This document shows, piece after piece, positions 44,998 through 56,840 of a stretch of 64,000 bases of DNA (positions are counted from its first letter, which is position 1; each line of letters starts with the position of its first letter). The stretch lies in the NCBI GenBank assembly GCA_019022495.1, contig JAFEKR010000019.1:124001-188000 (forward strand), given 5' to 3'. This DNA is from Epichloe hybrida (taxonomy: Eukaryota > Ascomycota > Sordariomycetes > Hypocreales > Clavicipitaceae). Under the pieces are notes generated by a model. That model did not search any database and was not told the origin of the DNA. It saw only the letters and a program-made list of their open reading frames with translations. Position numbers and translations under genes: made by a program.

Positions 44998-46120
44998 ATG
45001 CCAATCTCGTTTAAGGCTCGCGCGGCCTACCGCGCCGACGATATGTCGGATCACAAGTTTTTGAGCCCAAAGGCAAGAGAGAAGATCATGATGGTAAGCC
45101 AACGAGCCCGGTTGACCCCCAACAGCTTGATCAATCAATATACTCACCAAGCGCTCAAGGCACACCTACCCAGTCCAAACGAAATTCCGACCGTCGCAGT
45201 CACAAAAAGCCAGTCACAACGCCGATCTAGACTTGGCGTCCGACGATTTCTGAAGAGCCAGCTATACGTGTTCGTATTTGCTATCCTACATGGCCTATTC
45301 TCTTTGTACATCCGCATCCGACAGGCTTTCCACGTTGTCAGCTATCAAATATCATCCGTTTTGTACTACCACCACGGTACGCCTGAGTACATACGACGGG
45401 ATGTGGTGGGATTGGGTCGGAAACCCAACCATCTCAGCGCCATCTTGAAAGCAGAGGAAAATCAGCGGCCAAAGGCGGATCTCGACCGCCTAATTGAGGA
45501 GACTGCCGAGCTGGCCGCCTGGTGTGCCAGTGCTGCGATTCCCGCGCTCTCAATTTATGAAAAGACAGGTGCGCAACCTCGTTCCCGCGTCCGATGGACA
45601 AAGGCGAGAGACACTGAGGAAGGCTAACGTTCTACGAACAGGTATTCTGAAGAAGCACATGCCACGAGTGTACGAGGCTGTCATGCAGAAGTTCGCCTTT
45701 TACTTTGCTGGCCAACATCCCAGCCTCTCACTCACCTCACCTCACAAAGACGCCTGTTCATCGCCCGCCTTCGCTGGCAACAAGCACGGCCAACTGAAGT
45801 TGCATCTCATATCTGCTCAGGATGGCAGGGAATCCATCGTCGACTTGACGAGAACCCTGGCGGAAATGTCGCAGAGGGGAAAGATATCTCCGCGGGACAT
45901 CTCCATAGAGCTAGTCGATGCAGAGCTCTCAGAGGGCATCATGCCCGAGCCAGACTTGCTCATCTTGTTCAGCCCCAACGTCGAGCTGTCGGGCTATCCA
46001 CCATGGCAAATCCGCCTGACCGAGATCTTCTGTCTCCAGGACAACGAAGGATTCGGATACCAGGTATTTTTGAAGGCTCTGCGCAAGTTTTCCAGGGCTC
46101 AAATGCGCCAAGGCAAATAA
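44998..46120 (+). CDS. NUS1: Dehydrodolichyl diphosphate synthase subunit Nus1
   Basis: Two exons, 44998-45568 and 45642-46120, encode 349 aa. The 73-nt intron has gtgcgc, a ggctaac branch site and gaacag, and joins YEKTG to ILKKHMPRVYEAV. An N-terminal basic region is followed by a membrane segment (QLYVFVFAILHGLFSLYIRI). The C-terminal half is the cis-prenyltransferase-like fold: LKLHLISAQDGRESIVDLTR, EPDLLILFSPNVELSGYPPW and QIRLTEIFCLQDNEGFGYQV. Nus1 (human NgBR) has no own active site but forms the ER-membrane enzyme with the Rer2/Srt1 subunit that makes the dolichol backbone. The tail ends SRAQMRQGK and lacks the C-terminal RxG motif known in human NgBR; this fits fungal proteins only if they vary, which I cannot check. 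Confidence 0.9.
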
Positions 46121-46283
46121 AGGGAAAGGAGGGAAGTTCCGTGTCATTCAGCCTTTGTGGCTGCAACACATGGTGTACGAACAGATAGATAGCCGCGTGA
46201 TTCCTTTGGAGAAAATTTGCACTACTTTTGCAGTAGCACTTGACGTCAATCGTTCCATCCATATGGTCAGGAGAGAGCCTCAC

Positions 46284-47527
46284 CTAATCGCCCTCTTGCA
46301 AAGTCTTCTTCCACAATACCATTTCCCGACTCTGCTTGTCCCATCTATGCACAGGTCCGTTCCCAACATTGTAGTTGTAATAGTTTTCCGTCCCATCTTT
46401 GACCATGGCTCTCCGAAACGTAATGTTGATGCGCCCTCCATCGTCTTGATTCTTCCCCGTGCGTTTCGGTATCGAATGCAGCCAATTCGACTGCGTCTTG
46501 CCCCTCATGAGCACCATGTCACCACTTGCGAGCGGCAACTTCAACGTCTTGCCCTCCTTACCAGCTTGTTCCTTTCCACCACCACCACCACCACCACCAG
46601 CCGACGCCGTCCCAGGAATCGGCTTGTGCTTCATGAGGAAATCTCGCCTCGCGCCAAGAGAAAACGACGCGATGGCCGGATCCAGCCCCAGGAATCTCTC
46701 GTCATCGCTGTGAAAAGAGATGCTGTCTGCCCCCGAGGCATAGTAATTCACGAGGCAGAAGTTGAACACGCACCCCGTGGCTGCCTCCGTGGACGCGCGC
46801 AGGTCATCGAGGCACTTTGGCATGGGGCGCGGAGGATATCGCTAGTATCGCCTATCGCATGCTGTCATGGCGGATGCTTTGTCGGTGACGATGCCGTCCC
46901 GGAAGCATGATGTGTCGTCTAGGCCGAATACCGTCGTCCATCTAGTGGGTGGGGTATGAATAGTCAATCTCCCGGAGCAAAATACCAACGCTTACACGCA
47001 GACGGCACGTGTATACAGATGTGTACATGAGAATAATGCGGAGAAGAAGAAACTCATTACTAGAGGCTCCAGGTCTGCGCTCACCGTGGCGTTTTTATAT
47101 GCGTTTGGATGCCCCCTCGCTTGATGTCGTATTCTACTCTGTAGAACGGGAGCTCGGCGCGCAAAAACTCAAACATGTCCTTGGCCATGTATGAGGGGAT
47201 ATACGGCTCAAAGTAGAGGAGGTCTAGATCCGGCTGGTCGTTGATATGCCTGCCTGGGCGTGCGGGGAGGGAGGATAGCTCCCTGCTTAGTGAGGGTGGG
47301 AGGTTGGTGATGGGGTGAGGATATGTGGCGTGCTGGGATGTATCATGCTTGCATAGCATCAGATTCAATCCCCCAGGAGATGGCTCAGAGTTGGACAGCA
47401 TTTATTTATCCTCGTTTTGAAAAGAGCCTAGATGATGACTTACGTGATCTTGGTCTGCACTGTCCCGTTCCGTTCGTGTTCGTTTTGGCCATGACGTGAA
47501 GAAGGCGTCTAGGGTACGCTTGGACAT
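46284..47527 (-). CDS. AlkB-like 2OG-Fe(II) dioxygenase, with an in-frame TAG
   Basis: Exon 1 is 47527-47444 (MSKRTLDAFFTSWPKRTR). Exon 2 starts at an uncertain acceptor between about 47330 and 47386 and ends at 47085 after FYRVEYDIKRGGIQTHIKTP. Exon 3 begins at 46941 (RWTTVFGLDDTS) and runs to 46284. It contains FNFCLVNYYASGADSISFHS, with the iron ligands in HSDD, then the third ligand in SNWLHSIPKR and the 2OG-binding arginine pair in RINITFRR. This is an ALKBH2/3-type DNA or RNA demethylase. A TAG at 46844-46842 interrupts the frame between DRRY and RYPPRPMPKCL; a 48-nt in-frame segment (gtcacc...tactag) could be an intron removing it, but the donor is poor. Exon 1 carries a PIP-box-like KRTLDAFF. 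A Gly run (CCA repeat at 46577-46599 on plus) sits between beta strands. Confidence 0.75.
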
Positions 47528-48072
47528 GGCTTTGCGCCTGGTGCGAAGAGCGTTTCTTTGGGTTGGGAGCGGATGAAAACGACGGGTCTACTACTAAGTT
47601 TCGAAGTGATGATAGGAAGAGAGAAATAATGGGTCAATGATGGTTCGTAGAGTGTTCGCGTGAAGATGCGTGTTCTGGCCAATTGTGAAAAGAACAATGC
47701 ACGTGGGTGAAGTCGTGACATCACGAAGTCGCCCGCTCCATCATTGGACAGCCTTACTATCCGTGGGTCCCACTCTGGTGCCCCTTGTCACAACCTCACG
47801 TCAATCAGCCTTGCTCCTCAGTCAAGGGCTCCGGTCAGTGAGAGTGTGCAAAATTTTTGTGTCAAAAATACACTTGGTTATTAGGAGGTCCTCGACACGA
47901 AGCCGAGTAGCAACAGGATTTCTCTGCTCAGCCATGGAGGTCAGTCGTCACACCCTGACATACCCTAATTTTTCCATCGCTGGCAGACGCTTCTATCCAC
48001 GTTTTGTTCTCATCCCAACATCCACTTCAACATCTAATGATGCGAGCATAGAGCAAACGATCTGAACTGGAA
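47528..48072. promoter_or_regulatory. Divergent promoter of the AlkB-like gene and TRM5
   Basis: This gap of 545 bases carries both promoters. An upstream ATG at 47935 (ATGGAG/gtcagt) might open a short leader ORF for TRM5. Confidence 0.45.
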
Positions 48073-49611
48073 ATGAACCTCTTCCACGCCCCTGCCGCCG
48101 CCAGGGCTCTCAAAACACTTGACAGGTCGTTATTCCTGCGGAGTCTGCCCACGAGTGCCGCGTGCGTCAAAGAGAACAAGTTCATCTCCAAGTACAGGAA
48201 GCAGTTGGAGAAGACCAGGGAGATCTTGCTCCTGGAAAAATTTGACCCGGTTGCTGCGGATCCGGACAGTTCTTTGGCGGCGCAGGGACGCAAATGTATC
48301 ATTTTGAACCCTGGATTAAAGGCCTCAGGTTCGTGTGTATTTTCCTTCTTTTGGTGGCATGACTCAAAACCCTCGGTCCCGTCAGTGCTTGGGGCACGAT
48401 AAAAAAAAAGAGAAGGCTTACGATGGGAGATGAGACTGACGAGTGAGTGCTGATAATCTCGTAGTACCCGAGACTTGGAGTGATGAGTTGAAAGACGCGT
48501 CACGGACGGGAGGTGTCAGAGTGGTGCCGTTTGAAGTGACGATTGGGTATGACATGTGGAGTTATCGTAAGAAATATCAAGTCCCACGTTCTTTTTTCCC
48601 CCTTCTTGTAACGTTGGCTCTTTTGTACGATGTGGGCTTATCGTTGCTAACGACACCATTGCATAGTTGATGTGATGAGATCTGTTCTTCCAGATGACCT
48701 GCATGGCGAGATTCCCGTTGGCTTCAACACGGCCGGACATGTCGGTAGGTATCAATCTTTTCAACATCAATCGTGACATCTCGCGCTGATACAAATTGAC
48801 CACAGCTCATTTGAACATCAGGGGCCAGTATCTGCCTTATAAATATATCATAGCCCAAGTGATACTCGACAAGAACCCCAACATTCGCACCGTCATCAAT
48901 AAGATTGACAATGTTGGCACAGAAAGTGAATTCCGCACCTTTTCTTACGAAGTGCTCGCCGGTCCCGATGACATGCTCGTGGAAGTGAGCGAGGCAGGAT
49001 GCGTGTTCAAGTTTGATTATTCCAAGGTGTACTGGAACACCAAGCTTGGAACCGAGCATCAAAGAATCTGCACCATGTTCAAGCCCGGCGAGGTGGTCGC
49101 TGATGCTATGGCTGGAATTGGGCCTTTTGCTGTCCCAGCTGGCAAGAAGGGTGTGTTTGTGTGGGCGAATGACAAGAATCCAGAGAGCTACAAGTATCTC
49201 AGTGAGATTGTCAAGAGAAACAAGGTCACCGAGTTCGTCAAGCCTTTCAATGAAGACGGTCACGACTTCATCAAACAAGCAGCCCATCTTGTTCTTGAAG
49301 CCTCCCAGCGAGGTGATTGTGCCATCATCAAACCCGCCAAAGTCTCACGAAGCGCGCCCCCAGAGAAGCGGCCTGAGCCGATTCGCATCCCCGTGCCTCC
49401 TACTGTGTCCCACTACGTGATGAACTTGCCAGCGTCGGCGCTCGAGTTTCTTCACAATTTCAAGGGCCTGTACCATGGGCATGAGAAGCTGTTTTCGCCA
49501 CACACGGAAACCAGGTTGCCGCTCATACATGCGCACTGCTTCGCCGTCAAAGCTGACGATGCGACCCCTCTTGACGATAGAGGTCATTGTTCGTCCACGT
49601 CCAGCCACTGA
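48073..49611 (+). CDS. TRM5: tRNA (guanine-N1)-methyltransferase Trm5, C-terminus shortened
   Basis: Four exons, 48073-48328, 48465-48566, 48667-48744 and 48806-49611, give 413 aa. ALKTLDRSLFLRSLPTSAAC is the Trm5 N-terminal (D1) start. NKIDNVGTESEFRTFSYEVL and VEVSEAGCVFKFDYSKVYWN are the strongest family signatures. ADAMAGIGPFAVPAGKKGVF binds AdoMet, and SHYVMNLPASALEFL carries the conserved NLP motif. Trm5 makes m1G37 next to the anticodon of several tRNAs, preventing +1 frameshifting, and acts in cytosol, nucleus and mitochondria. After HAHCFAVKADDATPLDD the protein ends within 10 residues. Other Trm5 proteins continue about 50-60 residues with a conserved RDVAPNK-type block, which I do not find downstream. 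The gene may be truncated here. Confidence 0.87.
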
Positions 49612-51537
49612 GCAGGACTTTTATCTTCTGCTGTGGACGCCCGTTTCTTCTTGTCGCATACGTGGATCTCATACTTTCTTATCCTGGACTCAGGTAGGAG
49701 TCTCGACACTGTTGGACGAGGTCGTTCTATCAATGCTCGTGCGAGATGACGACTGGGTGATAGGAACTGGAGAATTGCAAAGAGATTTAGCCCTTTGGCT
49801 TGGGACAATTCCCACTCTTCCCCCAAGGCTGGCCCAGATCGATGGCCTCTTTCATGGTCGCCGCTGACCGAGCTCTGCAGTCGGGGCCGGTGACATGTCC
49901 AAGCATTCATACAACAGGTTGACAGAATGACGCCCAAATAACGCAATTTGCTGGGCCCAAAGCCCCATTTAAATTCTCAAAGAATGCGAAGTTGAATGCA
50001 AAATTGCAGGCTTTGTATGTGAATGCTCTGATCAAAGTCGGGGAAAGCTGCTTTCGGACGGATTGACACGTGGTATTCAATCAACCCATGCCCCCCCTCT
50101 TTACATGCCGTCAAGCCATCACCATCTTTCGCCCGGTAAAAGAGAAAACCACGCTTGCGATCATGGCAACAAGTCCGGTTGGAGTGGTGGTCGAGCAGTA
50201 ACAAAACGGCCACGTAGAAAAGGATGCGAGAGAGAGACAGAACCGCAGCTTCCAAGAGGCAAATCAGTATCACGCCTGTGGTTACATCGGTCCTGCAGCC
50301 GCGCCTGCGAGGTGAGAAAAAGGTGGCTACTTGATTTTCAGTCATGAAATTCGAGAGAGATGTACAAGTCGGGATGCTTTATCAAGCGGCATTTTTTTTT
50401 TTTCGCGGGAGGAACAGCCAAGTTGGGAAGTGTTGTTCGTAGGTGATAAGACTGGCGCTAAAAAGTCTAGATGACGACGACCTTGTCAATACAACTTAAT
50501 TAGTAATACTGACCACGCCAACGGACTTTGACTTGACGTGCTTTGCACTTTTGGCTGCGCGCTTCTCCACCCTTATTTTGCCTGACATGCATCCGCAAGA
50601 TGCGTCGCAAGATGCGTTCCACACATCCATCAAGGTCTGTCTATCCCCTCGTCTGCCAAGATGCAAGATGAAGAGCTTTTCAAGGTCGAGATCCAATCCG
50701 AATAGGAGGCACAGGAGGGCACCACGGTGGCAGCTCGTCATAGCACTAGAGAGACCTGCCCTGCTGCCGCTCTCTCTGGAATGTGAAGAGTCTGGTTACT
50801 CCCTCCGTAGGCTGTGGAATGTGAAGTGGTAGCTAGCTTATTGTCTCCACAATTCAGAAGAACTGAAGACGGCCCGGTTGAGACGGATACGGGCGAAGCG
50901 GGTCGATGAAGCTCGGAGTCTTGCCTTATCTCATCCACATCCACTGTGGATCTCGATGCAGTTCAATGGCGGGATGGCGGGATGGCGGAACCGAAGCTCG
51001 ATGGCGATGGCGATATGCAGGGGAAGCGTACGAGAAGCGGTAAGCGTACGAGAAGCGGTAATACAAGCAGACGTCGCTGTTCGTTGTGCAAGGCCGTTTC
51101 TTCTTCTTCCGTCTCTAATAGAAATCATGTTTCATCGTCCCCCGCTCGCACATTTAAGCCATTTTTTTTTTCGGCAGGACCAAGAAGAGAAGTCAGTATG
51201 CGAAATATTCGACATGTTGCCTGATATCTCCACCAGTAAAGCTAGTAAAATCTCCGAAGATAATACCAACCAACTCCTTCGCCGCAGGCACCACCACACG
51301 CTGTGACCCTATTCTTCTACTAGTCTCCAAAATGGCTGCATTGTATTTGCACCAGGCTTAGCCACGGCGGCCATTCTCCCAAGTTCAAGTTGAGAAGGAA
51401 CTTCTGAGACGAGTTTTTCTTAGTTGCCGATCAACGGCTGATTGACGGCGGGCCTGTTCTGCTACACTGATAAGGGTCTGATCCACGAGCCGGTGCAAAC
51501 TTTGCACGAGTGCAAAATGCATATAAGCGGACGCGCT
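49612..51537. other. Gene-free flank next to the AT-rich block
   Basis: No gene is supported over 1.9 kb. Open frames (for example 50533-50832 and 50878-51306 on plus) cross short repeats and have no protein features. An 18-bp unit occurs twice in tandem at 51024-51059 and shorter GATGGC repeats precede it. A T-run lies near 50391-50404. It is still of normal GC content. Confidence 0.5.
51024..51059. repeat. Perfect 18-bp tandem duplication
   Basis: The unit AAGCGTACGAGAAGCGGT occurs twice head to tail without mismatch, 480 bases before the AT-rich block. Confidence 0.9.
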
Positions 51538-54500
51538 AGCCATTTTTATTAGCTAAGATCTATAGAAATTTATAGAACTTTATCTAAATTATATAAACAC
51601 TATAGCCTCCCTTATTTATAATATATCTTTTTAACTAGGGCTATGTAAATACCTATAATAGGCTTAGATACTAAGAATAAAGTAAATTTTACTAATTTCT
51701 AGGTATAAATTATATACTTTATATTATACTTATATAAAGTTTACACTAGTGTAAAGTTTATACCTAGCTATAAGCTATAATAATGTTTCTTAGGGTTTAT
51801 AACCTCTTAATTAATTAATTTATTATAGATAAAAACACTAATAATAACCTTTAGCTTATAATATTAGTTTTATAGTGTTTTTAAAAGCTAGGCTTACTAT
51901 AAAGAGCCCTATATAGGCTATATTACCTTTATAAGTATATTAACTATAATAATAATGCTTATAATACTCTCCTTAGCCTTAGAGGTACCTAGGTATTACT
52001 AATAGTATTATAAGAGCTCTATAAATATATTCTTTAATTTATATTAAAAAAGGAATTTAAAATCCTCTATTAGATACTAAGGGAGATCTTCCTTTAGCTC
52101 TATAACTAGCTTTATATTAATACTTTGTCAAGCGGAAAACAACACCCTAAAAGACACGATGCTAGCCCACAGTCATAGGTAGCGGTAACGTCTGCTTACG
52201 TTAGAAGGGTTAATTAACTTAATAGCAGTAATTATAATAATGGCTAAATTAGTCTCTATAGATAGAGATAATTTAGATTAAATAGTCTATTAGATTAGAA
52301 GTGACTTTTTAGTTAAGTTAGGGAAATAATCTTATTAATTTATTTTATTAAGGTAAACATAATGGCAGCTATAGTAGTGCTAGGTATTTAAGTTAAAAAT
52401 CTAAAGTTAAGTATATATAAAGAACCTTAAAAGAATCTAGCTATAGGTAATCTCTTTATAGATTAAATAGTCCCTTTACCTAGATAACTAATATTATTAT
52501 CCCTTATTATATTATTTATCCCTATAATCCCCTATATTCCTTATGCTTATTATTACAAATACACGCGTTTATAGGCGCGCATATTATAGTATATAATACC
52601 TCCCTAACTATTTTCCCTTCCTAGCCCCTAGGAAAGGGAAAATAATAATAAAAAGAGTAATAACTAAAGTATTCTTAAGCGTAACTAATAGTAAGGTACT
52701 ATGTTTTAAGAGAAGGTATTATTTAATTTAGTATATATAGGTCTAAAGCTTTTATAAGAAAAATAAAATGATAGTAAAGAAAGAAAAAAAAGAGAAAATA
52801 GAAAAGAAACCTCCCTAGCTAAAGACCTAGATTTTTTATTTCCCTAGAGAGCTTTAGTGTCTTTACTGTTTATAGGTAAGTGGTAAGCAATATTAGTAAG
52901 GGAGTGCGTAGTATGAGTTACTTTAAATCTCACTAGCTTACTCTCTTTCCTTAATTCTTATATTAATTAATTAATCCTATAGTATACCTTTTCTCTTACT
53001 AGTAAGCTTTAATAATCTCTAGCTATATTCTATAGGAAACTAAGCTAGGTAATACTACTAAAGTATATATAAATAATATTAGTAGTAGTGTAACTATTTT
53101 CCTTTAAGCTACTTATTTTAACTTAAGAAAAGGAAGAAAATTAATTATTATAGCTTATCCTATATCTCTAAGGGGGTAGTGTATAGTATTCTCTTTTACT
53201 TACTTAACTAGAGTTTTATAGTTATATACCTAGTCCTCCTTAATAACTCTATAGATTTACTATAACCTTAGCTAATCCTTAATGTTTATCTAGAATAACT
53301 TATTAGTTATTACTTACTATTATTAAAGAGTTTAGTTTATAATACTATATACTTATCCTTACTTACCTTACTAGAGTGCCTTAAGTTTTATAGCTAGAGA
53401 CTATAGTATCTCTTTATATCTAGTTAAAGATAATAGTCCTAATAAGGACTCTTATAATACCTAGGAACTTACCCTTTTACTTAATCTTTACTTCTTAGTT
53501 TCCTATTAATACTTATTATCTATATCCTATTATATTTACCTTTTTTATTCTTATAATATCTCTTAGATACTAATATTAAAGACTTTAGGATCCTTAGTAA
53601 AGGTGCGTGTAATAGGCTACTAATAATCCTAGATATAAAGTTTATTACTTTACGTTATTTTAGTATACTATTTAATTAGTTAGTTCTTATTACTAACTTT
53701 ATTCTCCTAGGCTATAATTGCTATACTAATAGGTAAACCTTTACTAATTATTTAGGTTATAAAATAAGGTAGCTAGCGCTTTATTATATTATATATTAGG
53801 TATTAGAGGTTAAAGTCCTTCTAGTAGGATAACTCCCTAGGTAACTAGTCTCTAACTCCTAATTTGTTTATAGCTATATCTTATAGGACTCTTATAGTTC
53901 TTATAAGAGCTCTAGTATAACTATACCTTAGGTCTAGGATATTATTAGTAATTATCTAGTCTCTTAAATAAAGCTTAAAGCAATAACTAATACTTAAATC
54001 CTTACTAAATATATATAACTATTTAAATTTAATATTATATTAGTTTAGTGTGTTTTAGTCTTTAGAAAGCAAATTAAGTGCTTAGTGTCTAACTTAGTAA
54101 TAAATCACTTATAATAAAAACCCTAGATAAGTATATTTACACTCCTAGTTCCCTTTCTATTTTATTACTAAAACTATAATTACTTTAAAATTATATAGGT
54201 AGTTTAGTAACTATATAATTTACCCCTATCCTATAGTAAAATTAGTAAACCTTATTACTTACCCTTTCTTTATGCTATTAAAGTAATAAAGCTACCCTTA
54301 CTTTTAATTAAATAAAAAGCATATCTAGTGGTTTATAAAGAATGCAAATCCTATAATAAGGTATTAATAGCTTATATCTAAGTAAAGGTTAATAGAGTTA
54401 TACTTTAAACTATACTTAATATTAATAGGCTAGTAGTTAAAATAAAGTCTCTTAGCTTTTAAACTAATTAATTACTATAGAGCATTTAAGTTAAAATCTT

Positions 54501-56840
54501 CTATTAGCTTAATTACAAATGTTTATAGTAGCATAGCTACTATTACTTTAAGGCTATGTATAATAATCTTACCTATAGTAATTAGTTTAAACTAGTTAAG
54601 CTAGTCTTTACTTAGTGTCTTATAGGCTTTTCTTAGGAATTTATAGATATCTATTAAATAGTTTTACTAGCTTAACTAATCCTACCCTAGTCTAATTAGC
54701 GTTACCTAGTTAAAGTTATTACTATCTTAATAAACCTTAAACCTAGTTAAGGGTTATAGCTAGCTTTATCTTAGATAAAATAGCAAAGGCTACTAACTAT
54801 AGAGGTTAACTAGGTTAAGCTCTATAGTGCTTCTCTCTTTATCTTTAAAGAAAGAACCCTTAGTTTTATAGATTAAAATATAGATATAAAATAGCATAAG
54901 ATATTTACTATAAGTAAAGTATATAATAGTGCTACTGTTTATATTAGTGTAAGCGCTTTTATTAACTATATTTTCTTTATAATTAGCTATTTCTTAACTA
55001 GATTAAATAGTATAATTATTAATAGTGTGTTTTTAAAAGGAGAAATAAAGAATAGTAGCTTACTTAGTAAAGCTAGGTTAAAGTAATAAGAGAGAGGAAA
55101 AGAGATATAAATAAATAGTAAAAGCTAAGTGCTTTTAAGGTCTAAGTAGTGTGATAATATAGAGATTAGTAAGATTAAATAGTTCTTATAGTCTTAGCCT
55201 TACTCTTATAGTCCTTATTAGCTATATAAATAGTTATTAGCGGCTATTTATAAGTGCCCCTTAGAGGTTAGTAGGCTCCTATAATTTATACCTTTATAGT
55301 GTTATAAATTAGTTATTAGTAGCTATTACTTACTAGTTATTACTATCTATTATTTAGGTAGTGTCTTTATAAACCTAATTCTTAGCCCTTTTTTTCTTTT
55401 CTCTTTCTCTCTCTTAAACCCTTATTTCTTATAACTAATTAATTATAGCGAAATCCCTTAATCTAGCTTATTAAAGACTCCCTAATATTACTACTATTAT
55501 AAGGGTAAGTATTCTAAAGTATAAACTTTTATTAATAAAAACTCTTAATTAGTTTAACTATGCTAAATTTTGCCCTCCTTTTATTAGTAAAGATTATATA
55601 GGTTTAGGAGCTATTTAATTCTATAATTAACATTTACTAATAGTTATTATTACTATAGTATAAGTTTCTATTTACATTCTAGGTGCATAGTAAGATTAAT
55701 ATTAGCTATAGTAGTATTCTAATATATATAAAGATTTCTCTTTATACTACTAATAATAATAATAATATCCTTAAGGAAGCTTCTTTTTACCTTATTATAA
55801 CTATAAGAAAGATAAACCTCTTAAAGGAGTTTATAAGGAGCTACACTAAGGCTAATATTGCTTTAGCCCTTACTATTAAAAATAGTTATTACTACTAGGT
55901 TCTTATTCCTATAAAAGTAGCTTATCCTAATAGGTATTTTTTATATGCTTTTTCTTAGCGTCCTAAGCGTTATTAGGCCTTACTAGTGTTTATATATAAA
56001 AGATTAAATAGTATCTTCTATTTTAATTATTTAAACTTATATATATAGTATATTATATTCTATAATAAATATATATGCTTTCTGTTTTATAGCTATATTT
56101 TAATTCCTAGGGTTTGTAAAGGCGCCTATAGTAATTATATCTAGAATAAGTCTTATATAATAAGCTATAAGTAGCATTTTACTTCTAGGTATTATCCTTA
56201 GTTATTATAAGAAAAGCTCTAGCTTCTTTCTTAGGTAAGGAATAGTTTATAAAGGTAGTAAGAGCTCTTTTACTTAATTTAAACTCTATTAACTTTAAAA
56301 ACTCTCCTTACCTAGTAATTAATATGCCTCCCCCTTTTCTAAATAGCTTATAAATATAAGATAAAGGAAAGAAAATATAGTTAATTATTAGGGAAAAGGG
56401 TAGTAAATAAAGGAAAATAAATAATTTAGCTACTAGGCTATGCCTTAATTACTTAATCTTTAGTATTTAAATTAATATTTATATATTTTAGAAATAAAAC
56501 TTAGGAAATATAAAGAAAATATTTCTTAATCTATACACTATTAGTTTATAGGAGGGTACTTTATATACTCCTTATGTTATTTATTTATTAGTTAAGGTAA
56601 CTATACCTTAATCCTATAGTATAGAGTTCTCTAAGGTAAGAGTTTAACTTCTTTTTCCTTAAGGATTATTACTTCCTAGTTAGATTTTTCTTACTAGCTT
56701 ATATACTAATTATTAACTATTTAATTAGACATATTATACTAAGCTACTAATAGTATAATAGCTAAGACTTCTTTATTATACTTATTAAGGGTTACTTCCT
56801 TTATCTAGCTACCTTAGGGAGTATATAGCTATCTATTTGC
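51538..56840. other. Unresolved AT-rich relic DNA
   Basis: No protein could be read by eye in this stretch. A less mutated island at 52126-52205 begins TGTCAAGCGG, the kind of TG start seen at LTR ends, so it may mark one end of the gypsy-like element or another repeat. A frame at 55683-55898 on plus is Ile/Asn/Tyr-rich and probably meaningless. Confidence 0.5.

Noticed and set aside
50533..51306. Plus-strand frames in the TRM5 to AT-block interval
   Set aside because: They cross short tandem repeats, lack any hydrophobic core or domain pattern and have no splice context.
55683..55898. 71-codon frame in the AT-rich block
   Set aside because: Ile/Asn/Tyr-rich translation is what AT-rich DNA gives by chance; no known transposon motif is seen.
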